Origin: Doryteuthis pealeii
Lineage: Eukaryota; Mollusca; Cephalopoda; Myopsida; Loliginidae
Length of the DNA: 64,000 nt
Assembly: GCA_023376005.1 (NCBI GenBank)
Contig: CM042151.1
Span: forward strand, 76,612,985-76,676,984
Reading direction: 5' to 3'
Part shown: positions 21,526-33,300 of the stretch, in pieces
Position numbering within the stretch: the first letter of the stretch is position 1
Layout: each line of letters opens with the position of its first letter
The notes under the pieces: generated by a model
The model's input: the letters and a program-made list of their open reading frames with translations, nothing else
The model's database searches: none
What the model was told of the DNA's origin: nothing
Translations under genes and position numbers: made by a program

Positions 21526-22085
21526 AATCGTAGGAACCACAAGGTTCCGGTTCAATACTAACCTGCAGCTTGAGATCTCTGCAAAAGAAGACAGAACACT
21601 TTATTTTAATGAAAAATAAAACTTGAAAGAATGTATTTATCAATAAAAATTGTATTTTTCTTTGTTTTTTCTCTCAACGAGTGGTCATTTGAATAATTCT
21701 ATTTTTACATTTCTAGAAATATCACATTAAAAAAAAATTCAACTCCTGGAAAAAATAATTCAAAAATTATTTTCCTAAAACTCAAAAACAAAATAGTTTG
21801 TTGCTTGTTTTCTTTTTTCATAGTTTAAAAAAAATATTTTTCGGCTAAAATTGCAAATTGTAGTCAAAATTAAAACGGAAAATTTTGACGACGATTTGCA
21901 ACGTTCGATTCAAAATATTTGACTTTTTTTTGTTAAGTTAGGTTAGTAATTGTTTTATCTCATGAATTAAAAAAAATCTTTCTCTTTGATTTATTTATTT
22001 ACTTTTATTTTTTTTTTTCCTACTTGATATTTTATTTATTTATTTTTTTAATTTTAATTTTTTTTTTGTAAGTCAGGTTAGTAAT
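21526..22085 (+). repeat. Repeat segment S, direct copy of 34953-35515
   Basis: Starts AATCGTAGGAACCACAAGGT (resembling the B-box half of SINE-1) and continues through CTCAACGAGTGGTCATTTGA. It then carries a foldback core with AAATTGTAGTCAAAATTAAA against TTTTGACGACGATTTGCAAC. Confidence 0.7.
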
Positions 22086-23580
22086 TGCCGAATCCACCCC
22101 TGTTGAATTATGCTGGCCAATGGCTTTCCCTACTTTGTGATACTTTTCATTAATTTGCATAATTTGTGCAAGAAGCCATACAGATTACAAAGTATTTTGA
22201 TAAATCTTTATTTCCATACAGAGCAGTCGTGAAACTACAAATTAAGACAAAAGAATTGGTGTAAGTCACAAAAAATATACAAAAGACACAATAAATTTAC
22301 AATACAATAAAACAAAATAAATTCACACAAAAAGGGTTATTATAAAATTAACAGAAAAGGTTTACACCTCATAAATTTACCAAAAATTCTAAACATAAAA
22401 CATTTAAGCTTATCTATAACTTACAAAAATAAAGGAGCATATAAAGGGGTTTGGGATATTTAACTTATCAACCTCAAAAGGCACAAACAGTGTGTTAAAC
22501 TAGAGTAAAGGAATAATTTACCATTTAAGACAATTTATAGTTTAACAAGAAAATAACACGTTTAAACTTACAGAGCAAATACAGTTTTAAAAGAAAAATG
22601 GAAAACAGTTTACCTTTGTTAGCACTATCGTGGATTGGATTCGATAGACTACGTCTTAGTAATTTTTTTGCTTTTTTAATTGGTATGTATGATATTCTAT
22701 TAAATTGTCAAAAAAAATTCTTTTTTTTTTAAATTAATTTTTAAGAGATTTTCAATCTTTTGTGTGCTTAAATATTTTTTTTTTCTGCGTGAAATAAATA
22801 ATTTTTTTTTCCGAGTGAAAAAAATCGAATTTTTCACGGATATTTAAATATATGGTTTTTAGAATTCAGGTGAACTAAAAATTAGTCCAATCCACGTTAT
22901 ACTAATATTTTTAAAGGAATTTGTATTTTTTATTATTGAATAGTAATGTGTGATTCTTAGAATATACGGAAGAGCAAAACTAACATATTTGTTTTGTTTT
23001 TATACAAAGAGGCGAGACGCTTCTCAATAACTATTGTTTGTTTTTCTTAGCGTAAAAAATTATTTTTCAACTTTTTTGACCAATTAGAAAAAAAGTAAGT
23101 ATATATTGATTATTTTATCAGTTTTTCTCTTATAAAAAATATTCCAATTTTCATTTCATTTTCGATTTTAAAAGTTAATACTAAAACCAAAGACCTTTTT
23201 TTTTTTTAGTCAATTTCACTGCAAAATTTTAATATTAAATTTTTTCAAGTTTTTATTCATTTTAATAGTAAATTTTGGCTAAAAAGAAGTACGTCCATTA
23301 CAGCCGGCCATACAATTGTAAAAGGGGAATAATATGTAATTTTTCTGTCTAAATTGCGGCCTGAAAATTACCCTTTCGCATGTAATATAGATAGGTTTAT
23401 TTATTTGTTAAGATAACTATGTAACTTTTCCCAATCGGATAATTTGATCTTTGAATTAACTGTTTGTCTTTGTAACAAACCTGTATAATTGTTAATTGTT
23501 TTTTACGAGATTTTTGATAAACAAAGTTCGGAAATATTTATTTCCGTTTTATTCAAGATGGCCTAAACTGATCACGAGAC
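22086..23580. other. No gene seen; AT-rich, part duplicated
   Basis: About 22100-22660 has no evident second copy and only short frames. About 22855-23030 matches 28555-28720 (AATATACGGAAGAGCAAAAC). 23400-23580 is a W-family end (TGGCCTAAACTGATCACGAG). No gene is supported. Confidence 0.45.
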
Positions 23581-25650
23581 CGTTTTAGTGATACCTAGTA
23601 ATCTCTTTTTATTTTTCTATTTTTCCTGAATACAGCAACTGTATAGATTAGTGATACCCAAAATGAGACTAAATTGCATTTTTGACAAAATGACTTTAGC
23701 CTCCCCTACTACAGAATATAATTTACCAAAAATCATGGAATTATCGGATTTTAATGAAATTTTCAGTGTTTATGTATCAATGAATGATCTTTATAATGCA
23801 TTACTTATTTTATTTAAAAACTTTCTCATTTTTTTCAGGTCACTTATTTTTAACCCCCCCCCCCCCTATTATGTTGGGGGCGTAACTTTTTTTTTCAAGT
23901 TGGTCTTTCCGTTTTCTAATTACTGTAAATAAAGAGATAAAAGACCGAAGTTATGAATAGAAACAAAAAAAAGTTTTTTACGGTGGCTTTTCTATGCGAA
24001 AATAAGTACCGAAAATCGAAAAATAAAATGTAAAAAATAATAAATAATTAATTTTTTTGAGATTTCTTTTTTTCCATAATTATTTAATTGGCTATTATTT
24101 TATAAAAGAAAAAATTATACATCGATATTTTTCTGCTTAAAGGGAGGGGGTACATTCTCAATCAAGTTTTTCTTCAAAACGTATACGTTTTTCGAAAAAA
24201 ATCAAGGTTTGCATTAAGTATATATTTATTTCTAGAATCTAAAAATATAACATTTTAAACTTAACATCTGGCTTTTCACATTTTCATGAATTTTATATAT
24301 TCATTTTTCATAGCAAAAATACTTAAAGTTTCGAAATAAAATAACTGATGCATTATAAATTTCATTAATTGATAAATCAATACTGAAAATTTCATTAAAA
24401 TCGGATAATTACCTGATTTTTGGTAATTTTTTTCCATCCCAAGTGTTATTTTAAAATTGTAAACATTAGGGACTGGCAAACCGAGCCTAATATGTGTTTT
24501 TGACAAAATGACTTTAGCCCCCCTACAGAAAATAATTTACCAAAAATCAGGAAATTATCGGATTTTAATGAAATTTTCAGTGTTTATGTATCAATGAACG
24601 ATCTTTATAATGCATTCATTTTATTTCAAAACTTTCTCATTTTTTTCAGGTCACTTAATTTTGACCCCCTTATGTTGGGGGCGTAAAATGTTTTGCAAGT
24701 TGATAATATTTGATACTAATTACAGTATAAATAATGAGATAAAAGACCGAAGTTATGAACAGGAACAAAAAATTTTTTTAATAAATTATTTAATTGGCTA
24801 TTATTTTATAAAAGAAAAAATTATACATCGATGTTTTTTCTGCTTAAAAGGGGAGGGGGTACATTTTCAATTGAGTTTTTCTTCAAAACTTATTACTTTT
24901 GGCACCTAAAATAAGGGTTGCATTAAGTAGATAATTATTTTTAGAATCTAAAAATATAACATTCTAAACTTAACATCGGGATTTTCATATTTTAAATGAA
25001 TTTTATATATTAATTTTTCATAGTAAAAAATACTAAATTAAAGTTTTGAAATAAAATAACTGATGCATTATAAAATTCACTAATTGATAAATCAATACTG
25101 AAAATTTCATTAAAATCGGATAATTACCTGATTTTTGGTAATTTTTCCATCCCAAATGTTACGTTAAAATTGTAAACAAGCCTAAAACCATTGAAAAACA
25201 GCCAAAATGGCGGATATCGTCGAAATTGACCAAAACAAATAGTTTTAAATCTTTTTAAAATAAACTGCATATGTAATCATATTTTTCTTTTTTTAATGAT
25301 GGTTATTATGCTACTACTTATCGATTTAGACAAAGTTTAACCTTAAATAAAAGATTTAATTATTCTTAATTCGCCTTTAAAATTCGTAGTATCCGATTTT
25401 TTTTTACTACTCCCGAGTAAACATTGAAAAAGAGGCAAAATGGCTGATCGCGTTGAAATTGACCAAAACAAATTGTTTTAAATCTATTAAAAATAAACTG
25501 CATATTAATGATATTTTTCTTTTTTTTAATGATGGTCATTATGTTACTTCTTATCATTTTAGAGAAAAGTTTGACCTTAAATAATAGATTTAATTAATTT
25601 TAATTAGTTTTTAAAAAGCTAGCAGCCGACAAATTTGGGTATCTCTAGAT
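23581..25650. repeat. Cluster of nested X-family (hAT-like) foldback elements
   Basis: Begins with TAGTGATACCCAAAATGAG at 23650 and ends with TTTGGGTATCTCTA near 25646. Between them are several rearranged X halves with the recurring pair ATGCATTATAAA and ACTGAAAATTTCATTAAAAT, and C/G homopolymers. The flanks belong to family Z, so the cluster probably arose by successive insertions into a Z copy. Open frames here (for example 23651-23932) are repeat-derived. Confidence 0.6.
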
Positions 25651-26290
25651 AGATAGTATTTGATAAATTTCATTTGAGGGCGAAGAAATAAATGTGTTCC
25701 AAAATAAATGAGAAAAAAGCTGAGAATTATGTCCCTTGTTTTGTCACTCATAAGAAAACTTTTCTGTATTTATTTGCAAATCAACGACAGTTTTTCATTT
25801 AACCAAAAAAGATCAGTTCTATTTAAAATATTACATTTTTTCTCCATCTTCTTTAACGTTGTATCGCCCCAAAGAAAAGAAATCAGACAAAAGAAAAAGG
25901 AAAGAAGTAAGTATAACGTTCAGTGTATTCTTTCTTTACAAATAGAAAAGAAAAGAAAAGAAAACGTAATTTGCTGAAAAGTTTTGTTTTCCACCGAAGA
26001 AGTGAATAATTTTAATTTCTGATAATAATTTATGGATATAAAAATATCTGGAATCTTTTGAAAACTAATTTAATTAAATATTATAAAAATCTAATTCATT
26101 TCAACATTTAATTGATATATTATTTTCGCTGTTATCCGTGTTAATCAGTGGGATGACATAAACAAAGTCACCCATCGAAATCATAGCCGATTAAATTTCC
26201 CTCAAATCTTTTTAAAACTTTTTTTTTAATGAAAAATAATTTCATCAAATAGATTTAAAACAAACCTTAAGCCGAACGAGAAATTTTGAA
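25651..26290 (+). repeat. Family Z copy with an uninterrupted X site
   Basis: Matches 12500-12983 plus 14000-14115 and 36000-36620. At 26148-26170 it reads GGGATGACATAAACAAAGTC without insertion, which is the empty site for the element at 12984. Non-coding. Confidence 0.7.
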
Positions 26291-26299
26291 AGATTTTGG

Positions 26300-26632
26300 T
26301 GGACCTGAAGATCTGGAACCCCCCTCCCCCATCTAAATTAAACAAAATTTTTTTTTCCCTTCAATGGATTATTATCGATTACAGACCAATCTATCAGATT
26401 GTAAAAATAAATTCTTAAAAGTTCTTTATTTTTTTAGTTTTCACGGGTGCTCATTTCCTCGTATAGTAAATCGATCCCCCATATCGCAACCGCTCGAACG
26501 GAATATCGTTAACACAACAAGATGTCAAAATTAGGGTGGCACAGAAAAAATAGAACCCAAATTATTTATTTATTTTCCCATTAAACTAACCTTAAGATGG
26601 GGGGGGGGGTCCAGATGTTCAGGTCTGCCAAT
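26300..26632. repeat. Foldback element with TGGACCTGAAGATCTGGA arms
   Basis: TGGACCTGAAGATCTGGAAC followed by a C-rich run (26302-26336) is inverted at 26594-26630 (G-run then TCCAGATGTTCAGG). The inside contains a piece of the 2063-3025 family (TGTCAAAATTAGGGTGGCAC) and a segment inverted at about 63710-63840. Confidence 0.6.
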
Positions 26633-28040
26633 ATTTTTTTAAATTGTAAGATTATTTACTGTAAATGTGATAGATTAAAAAAAAAAAAGATTTATTTTAT
26701 TTGTCGAGACCTTTGTATCACATGGGAATTTAATTAAATAATTGATAGAAATGTTAAGAATATTTCAAACAATTCAAAATATTTATGCATGTAATAATCA
26801 GTCTTTTGCAACCAACTTTGTATTTTTAATTATTAATTAAAATAACGTGAGAAATGATATTCAAAATATGTGTGTTAAAAGGTTTAATAGGCAGAGATCG
26901 CAAAGGGAGGTAATATTCTTTTTTTCTTTTTAAATTTTCAAACTATCACCAAAAATCAGGAAATTGTTCGATTTTAATGAAAATTTCACCAAATTATTCG
27001 TTAATGACTTACTTATGTAATGACTAGTGTATTTGTTTTTTAATTAATGTTTTTATTTTTTTATAAATTCAGAATGCTGGATTTTTTTAACCCCTGTTCA
27101 TTTAAAGAACAAAAATTTCTTGTTCCTTAATTTTTACATTTCTAGAAAGATCACATCTTGAAGAACACATAAAAAAAATAAAGAAAATAAAAATTCAATA
27201 ACTGAAAACTGAAGTTATTTGGAAATTGAAAAATTATTTTCTTAAAACTTAAATGATAATCATTGTAGTGTTTGTTTTTTTTTTTGTTGTTTTTTTTTCG
27301 TAGTTTTAAAAACAATATTTTTCTTTGAATTGATGCAAAAAAGAATATTTTCTCTGATTCAATTGGCCTAATTTCATTTTCAAATATTCCCTTTTGTGTG
27401 TTAAAAGTTTTATTTTTCAATTTCTAATGTGGTCTTCTATATTTGATCTTTCAAGAAATGTAAAAATCAGGAACTGGAATTTTTTTTATTCAAATGACCA
27501 AAGTTAGAAAAAAGATAATAATATTTGATAAAAAAAACATTTATTGGTGAATAAAATTCTGAAAATTTCATTACAATTGCACAATTCCTTGATTTTTTAG
27601 TAATAGTTTTAGTATTAAAAATATATTTTAAAATTTTTATTACCTCACTTTAAAATAGCCATACATAATTTTAATTTTATCCAAAATTTAAAAAACAATG
27701 ATTTTCTTATTTTAATAATAAAGATCCTTTTTATCAATACTTTTTTTTATTTCTTATGAAGAATTTTCCTTTAGACATTACTTCATTAAGAATTTAGTTT
27801 CATAAAATGAATGTAAATTGAACATCAAGTGTCATAAAGACAATCACTAATTTAAGGTCCTGATTAGCACCATATCTTGATACCTAGCCACTTCCATTAT
27901 ATTCAGGGTTTTGAGTATATATTTATCAAATAAAACAAATTTAAATTGAACATCAAGTCTCATAAAAACAATAGCTAAGTTAAGGTCCTGTTTGGCACCT
28001 TATTTTGATTGTTAATTTAGCCCCATTTCACTCTCTTTCA
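26633..28040. repeat. Duplicated AT-rich segment (copy at 37900-38950)
   Basis: From about 27090 on it matches 37935-38950 in direct orientation: AAAAATTTCTTGTTCCTTAA, TTTCTCTGATTCAATTGGCC, TGAACATCAAGTCTCATAAA. It is the upstream part of the locus B/C duplication. The frame 27151-27420 (minus) is low-complexity and not supported as a gene. Confidence 0.65.
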
Positions 28041-28394
28041 CATTTTAATGTTTCTTAAAAGATATTTTCTAAACAGCCATATTAAACTACACCAGAAATA
28101 ATAAATTGAATGTTCTCTTCATGAAATCCATCAAACACATGAATAAACAAATTCATTTATTTTAATAAAATTGATCTTTTTTAAAGGAAAAGATAAGTTA
28201 TTACAATTATTATTATTAATTAATCTCTCTCATTTTATTGACCTAATTCACAACTGTTTCCTTTTCATTTCATTGATCATTTTTCATAACCAGAATATAA
28301 CAGAACTGGCATCCCACAAACACTGCTTTGAATAATTTGTATTAAAATATATGAATTTATTTTCTTATAACACCTGAATTATTCCATGGGATCA

Positions 28395-28440
<46 letters not shown>

Positions 28441-29585
28441 CATTATTATCATTAATTTCAATGTGATTTACTTAGCCATTTAAGATAAGAATATAATTGA
28501 TCATTTATTCCTACATTCCATTCATTTCTACATGAAAAAAGGATTTTTCCCATGGTTCAATTCAGGTGAACTAAAAATTGGTCTGATCCGAGCTAGATTA
28601 ATATTTTTTAAAGAATTTGTAATTTTTATTGTTGAATAGTAATGTGTGATTCTTAGAATATACGGAAGAGCAAAATTGACATATTTGTTTTGTTTTTATA
28701 CAAAGAAACGAGACGCTTCATTCAGTTTAACATGATAAATTTTTTGCCAGAAGTACAATGTTTTGTTTGCTAAATGTTAGAATGGAAAAAATTTTATAAT
28801 ATTTTTATAAACCAAGTGTCCTTCTAAATCAGATATTTGTCAAAATAAAAAAAAATACTGTATTTATATTAAATTCCATTTAATTTACTTTATTATTTGT
28901 TGAATTATTGAATAAGAAAAAAAAGATGTTAAGCGAATGGTTGAATAATTTTATTTTAATTTTAATGTACCTGTTATGCAGTTAATTGAAATATGAACTG
29001 ATTGTAATTTCTTGAGTCTTGTTCCTTGGTTGTTTTTTAAATGATATGTTAATTCTTATTCATTCACAGATATCAACTGCATTGGGAAGAATAGTTTTAA
29101 AATGTAAAACAACACATTTAAACACCCAACAAAGAACAAATGTATTCTTCTGATGTGTGTGGATTTACATATTGAGAAGTCATAGGACAATTCTTTTTCT
29201 TGGAATTTATCATTTGAATGTTTTCTCTTCATCAATATTTCAAAGAGCAAGTGCAAAATAAAACTTCAGTGAAACTCAACTTTTTTCCATTGTAGAGATC
29301 AGCAAAAAAAAAAAAATAAATAAAAGAAATGTCCTAAATTGCAAACCAGGATTTTCACATAGTCTGGAAATATAAAAAGACACATTCAAACACATTCTAA
29401 CAGAATAAAGAATATTCTTTGCTAATGTGTAGATTTAAAATTAACAGAATTTAGAATTCAGTATAGGAACATTTTCCTTAAATTAACATTTCAAAGAACA
29501 AGTGGGAAAATAGGCTCTTGTAAAACACAAAATTTCCCCACTGTGCAGATCAACATTTCCCCTGAGATCAGAATTGAAAACAGAT
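28041..29585 (+). repeat. 5' flank of zinc-finger locus B, with (ATT)n
   Basis: Paralogous to the flanks of loci A, C and D (ATATCAACTGCATTGGGAAG near 29071). An ATT trinucleotide run occupies about 28400-28440. A segment at 28555-28720 matches 22855-23030. Decayed finger-like units occur at about 29150-29560. In-frame stops precede the ATG. Confidence 0.65.
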
Positions 29586-30362
29586 ATGGAAACACAATTG
29601 GAAGCAGAAGTATTTCCTTGTAAAATTTGTGGATCCACATTTCCAGTGAGTTCAAGTTTGAAAGCACACATGCAAACACACACAGGAGAAAAGCCATTTT
29701 CTTGTGAATTCTGTGAATCCACGTTTTCACACCCTTCAAGTTTAAGAAGACACATACGAATACACACTGGAGAAAAACCATTTTCTTGTGAAGTCTGTGA
29801 ATGTGCATTTTCTAGGAGTTCCAACTTAAAAAGACACATGGAAACACACACTGGAGAGAAATCTTTTTCTTGTGAAGTCTGTGGATCTGCATTTTCAAAC
29901 CCTTCGAGTTTAAGAAGACACATACAAATACACACTGGAGAAAAACCATTTTCTTGTGAAGTCTGTGGATATGCATTTTTTAGGAGATTCGGTTTAAAAA
30001 AACACATGGACACACACACTGGAGAGAAACCATTTTCTTGTGAAATTTGTGGATCAGCATTTTCTCGGAATGACAATTTGAAAACACATCTGCGAACACA
30101 CACTGGTGAGAAACCATTTTCGTGTGAAGTCTGTGGATCAGCATTTTCACAGAGTTCTGATTTGAAATTACACATCCGAACGCACACTGGAGAGAAGCCA
30201 TTTTCTTGTGAAGTCTGTGGATCTGCATTTGCTTCTAGTTCCAACTTAAAATGTCACATCCGAACACAAAGAGGAGAGAAGCCATTTTCTTGTAAAATCT
30301 GTGGATCAGCATTTTCACAGCGTTGCGGTTTGAAATCACACATGCGAACACACACTGGATAG
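29586..30362 (+). CDS. C2H2 zinc-finger protein, locus B (nine fingers, premature stop)
   Basis: I start at METQLEAEVFPCKICG, the ATG shared with locus C; the frame is open a little upstream through a non-ATG codon. Nine tandem fingers follow, starting with the FPVSSSLK finger and joined by TGEKP linkers. Finger 8 has its last zinc ligand changed (HIRTQ for HIRTH), so it probably folds poorly. The frame ends at TAG in the linker after finger 9 (ACTGGATAG), where family members have a Glu codon. Predicted nuclear DNA-binding protein without an effector domain. It is the least damaged array besides D; expression is unknown. Confidence 0.78.
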   Translation: METQLEAEVFPCKICGSTFPVSSSLKAHMQTHTGEKPFSCEFCESTFSHPSSLRRHIRIHTGEKPFSCEVCECAFSRSSNLKRHMETHTGEKSFSCEVCGSAFSNPSSLRRHIQIHTGEKPFSCEVCGYAFFRRFGLKKHMDTHTGEKPFSCEICGSAFSRNDNLKTHLRTHTGEKPFSCEVCGSAFSQSSDLKLHIRTHTGEKPFSCEVCGSAFASSSNLKCHIRTQRGEKPFSCKICGSAFSQRCGLKSHMRTHTG

Positions 30363-30660
30363 AAACCATATTGTGGATCGGCATTTTCACTGAGTTTCCA
30401 CTTAAAACTTCACAGTTGCAGAAAATCCAGTGGCCTGGTGGAGAGTAGAGTAGCTTCGACAGCAAAGAGAGCCAGAATGAGGGAGAAAAAACAGCAACCA
30501 CAGAAAGCATCACAGTTTGTGTGCAGTCAGTGCACCAAAGACTGTCACTCAGGGATAGGCCTGCACAGTCACTTGCACAAATGCAGATAATTTATGAATC
30601 TATTTATTTTTTGGACACTACACCATTGTCCTTAGTGGACAGAAAGGTGCCAACAACAAC
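30363..30660 (+). pseudogene. In-frame continuation: finger remnant fused to a LINE C-terminal tail
   Basis: After the TAG the same frame encodes KPYCGSAFSLSFHLKLH, a decayed finger. It then encodes RVASTAKRARMREKKQQPQK and SQFVCSQCTKDCHSGIGLHS, ending HLHKCR and TAA at 30588-30590. The last part is the C2HC-type finger tail of an APE-class LINE, also seen at 54640-55051. The 3' UTR with (CAA)n near 30650 is the usual end of that LINE. A retrotransposon tail has thus landed in the array without breaking frame. Confidence 0.7.
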
Positions 30661-31361
30661 AATAATTACATATCAAATCCATGTCTTTGTGCTTTTGGGA
30701 GACATTATAAAAATACTCTTATTACTATTCTCACTTAAGAACGATGCTAGCTTCCCAGAAACTGCAAAAGAAAAATGGTTTTAAATATAACCAACCACCA
30801 AGATAAACCTTATCATTTTTATTACACTCAGTTATTTTCCTTCATATAGACCTTATTCTATGGCTGAATAGAAATGCAAAACATAAAAGTGCAAAATTTT
30901 AACTGATGTTGTAGCTTCGGTTCTGAGCAAAAACCAAACTATCCTTTTCATACAAATAATGTTCAAAATATATAAAATAATCATTAAAAAAAAATTGTGA
31001 TTGATGGAATGCTACTTTGTGATTTTTCCCACATATTTATTTTGCTATGAAAAAATCAGAAATTATTAATAATTTAATATTGGCTAATTATGAGTCTTTT
31101 TAAATAGTATTTTTGGATTCCACAGGCATAGGGAATCACTAGAACTGATTTTACAGACAAAAATAGATTACAAAAGGTTGCAATATTTCGTGCACCTCCT
31201 GCATTTTGTGAGATTAAAATTGACACAAATTGGCCAATTTTTGGAATTAGAGGTACAAATTTTGGAGATTGTTTACTTTAACATAGTCCACGTCTGAACA
31301 AGATTGAAGTTTATGGATGACATTCTTATCTTTTTCTGGATGATATGACATGGAATTATTC
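30661..31361. other. No gene seen
   Basis: Mostly AT-rich with short frames. I find no second copy and no splice-like exon. Confidence 0.4.
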
Positions 31362-31455
31362 ATAGATATACCAGGTGTATAAGTCCGAAGCTAACACCTA
31401 TATATATATATATATATAGGTGTTAGCTTCGGACTTATACACCTGGTATATCTAT
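31362..31455. repeat. 94-bp apparently perfect palindrome
   Basis: Both halves read ATAGATATACCAGGTGTATA then AGTCCGAAGCTAACACC and TATATATA toward the centre at 31408/31409, with no unpaired loop and no mismatch that I can find. Such sequences can extrude as cruciforms and are usually unstable, so this may be a recent event or a replication fold-back. Confidence 0.9.
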
Positions 31456-31637
31456 ATATATATATACGAATGATAAGGTTTATATATATATACATACACA
31501 CATACACACACACATATACTTATCTGTGGGTGGTCTTCCGCTATCTTCAATCTACACATACACATATTTATACATATAGGTGATTTGACTTACTACTTAT
31601 TCATATAGCCCACTATACAGCCACATACACGCACACT
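31456..31637. repeat. TA and CA microsatellites
   Basis: TA tracts near 31450-31490 and a CACACA-rich tract near 31490-31515, then mixed TACA-rich sequence up to the R600 copy. Confidence 0.75.
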
Positions 31638-32112
31638 GGGTGGCGACCCGTGATGCTTAAGGATAGAGCCCAGGTGGATGAGCAGTTCATGACATGCAAT
31701 ACTCCACTTTGGCCCTATCTTGGGCTAGATGGGCGGTCGGAGAGGCCCCCTCCGATCAATAGGCTGGTCATGGCAAGCTCCAACCCCTTTTTATCATATG
31801 GGTGCTAGAAGGCAGTGGCTGCGGGTCTACATGTCCTGGGAATGACGTTAAACTCTATCTGATGGTGAGGTTCCAGTTTTGGAGGTTTGGGGAATGTTGA
31901 GCACCCCATTCATCATCATTGCTCCCTGGTCCACTCTGACCTGGAGTGGTAGTACCTGTTAGGGTCCCATCTATGGGTTAAAAAGAAAAATGTGTTTATA
32001 AAAAAATCGTATTATCCATTAAGAATTGATTTATTTCAAAACTTTATCGGCATTAAATGACCCACTGAGGTTGATATGCCGTAAAACAAAACAAAACAAA
32101 TCAAACCAAACC
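31638..32112 (+). repeat. R600 copy, 5'-truncated and internally deleted
   Basis: Begins at TGGGTGGCGACC, inside the unit. It lacks about 40 bases between the CATGGCAAGC and CCAACCCCTTTTTATC segments present at 20121-20704. It ends in an A/C-rich CAAAACAAAACAAA tail. Confidence 0.78.
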
Positions 32113-32256
32113 AATACACGCACACACCCCTGCAAGCACACAACTGCACTGATGCGTTGTGTCACAACGATTTGTTTACTGATGTCTTTAATTTTATTTA
32201 ATAAACATTATTCGCTTTTGGGATTTTAGATTCAGAGGTGGAGGCATTTCGAGTAG
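32113..32256. other. Short spacer
   Basis: CACACA-rich start, then AT-rich sequence. No gene. Confidence 0.4.
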
Positions 32257-32885
32257 TGAGTCTATTGTAGTCGGGCGATATTTGATTGTTTTGGATAGTG
32301 TACCCAAGTAATGTAATTGAAGTAGCTGAAATTATGCTTTTACTATTGTAAGTGTAATGTTATACTTCCTTGCTACTTCATAGAATTTTTGAAGGTTATA
32401 ATCATGTTGTTCTTGGGTTTTCCCATATATTGTAACATTATCTACAAAGACGAATATATCGGACAGTTTTTCCTTATCTATGATGCTGTCGATGCTTCTC
32501 TGGAATGCACTTACTCCGTTAGTAACACCAAAGGGGATGTGCGTAAATTGATATAGTTTACCGCAGACCTCAAAGGCAGTGTATTTGCGATCTTTGTCAC
32601 TGATAGGTATCTGATGATATGCTGATTTAAGGTCAAGCATAGTAAAGACATTATATTGGGCTATATCTTCAACCATTTTAGAAATATTTGGCATAGGATA
32701 AGCATCAAGTTCTGTGAATCTCTGGTATCGCTTTAATCGATTATCATTTTTTTTTGTGATTTTCATTTGAAGTTATGAGTATTTGGAGATACTATATTTT
32801 CTTTCAACATTCTAGCAGCTTCTTCCCTGATGAATTTGGTATCAGCGACAGTACACTGATGTGACTTAGTGACAATTGGAGTTGT
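32257..32885 (-). pseudogene. Ty3/gypsy reverse transcriptase fragment
   Basis: The minus-strand frame 32766-32332 encodes RT landmarks in order: YPMPNISKMV, FTMLDLKSAYHQI (motif A), TAFEVCGKLYQFTHIPFG, and FVFVDNVTIYG in place of the F/YxDD box. Upstream, VTKSHQCTVADTKFIREEAA reads in another frame. The second catalytic Asp is Asn (VDN), so this copy should be inactive. RNase H and integrase are absent: the element ends soon after 32300. Order and strand fit a gypsy pol running from 33300 to 32300. Confidence 0.88.
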
Positions 32886-33033
32886 ATTTAAGGAAAGGTG
32901 AGAAAAGAGTGGGGGGTGGAAATGTTTATAGGCGGGAAATGATTGTTGTTTTTGACTACTCCTATAATAAGTTTGTCTCCAGGTCCATTAAATTTTAATG
33001 TCACTTTGCCATACTTTTTCAGAATGTCCTTTC

Positions 33034-33300
33034 CTATGATATAACATCAATAAATAAGTCTTTTATCACTTCCACTATCATGCCAGAATGTGCCTTATCA
33101 TTTAGAGAGATATCAGCTATTGTTTCGCCAACAATTTTCGCATGTTGATTAGGGTCTGCTAGAGCTATCGTTTTTTGTTTTGGTATAATGAATAGTTTTA
33201 ATTGTTTTGCCGTACTTTTATTGAAGAAAGTACCCACTCTACCAGAGTCTATCATGGCATTTGTAACGTTCCCATTAATTTTGCACTTGGTTAGGATTAC
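33034..33300 (-). pseudogene. Ty3/gypsy aspartic protease fragment
   Basis: On the minus strand TKCKINGNVTNAMIDSGRVG leads into the active-site triad DSG, then ADPNQHAKIVGETIADISLN. The layout is that of a retrotransposon protease preceding RT. Between here and the RT, degenerate pieces such as GKDILKKYGKVTLKFNGPGD remain on the same strand. No integrity expected. Confidence 0.78.

Noticed and set aside
21206..21526. 106-codon frame of Tyr, Ile and Leu
   Set aside because: It is a translation of the TATTATA minisatellite, with no codon structure.
27151..27420. 89-codon minus-strand frame rich in Lys, Asn and Phe
   Set aside because: Low complexity; the paralogous segment at 37935-38260 does not keep the frame open.
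29483..30244. Long antisense ORF (253 codons) opposite the locus B fingers, and similar ones opposite A, C and D
   Set aside because: They repeat every 28 residues ([18 protein letters not shown] type), exactly the finger period, and exist only because the repeated finger codons lack stops in the opposite frames.
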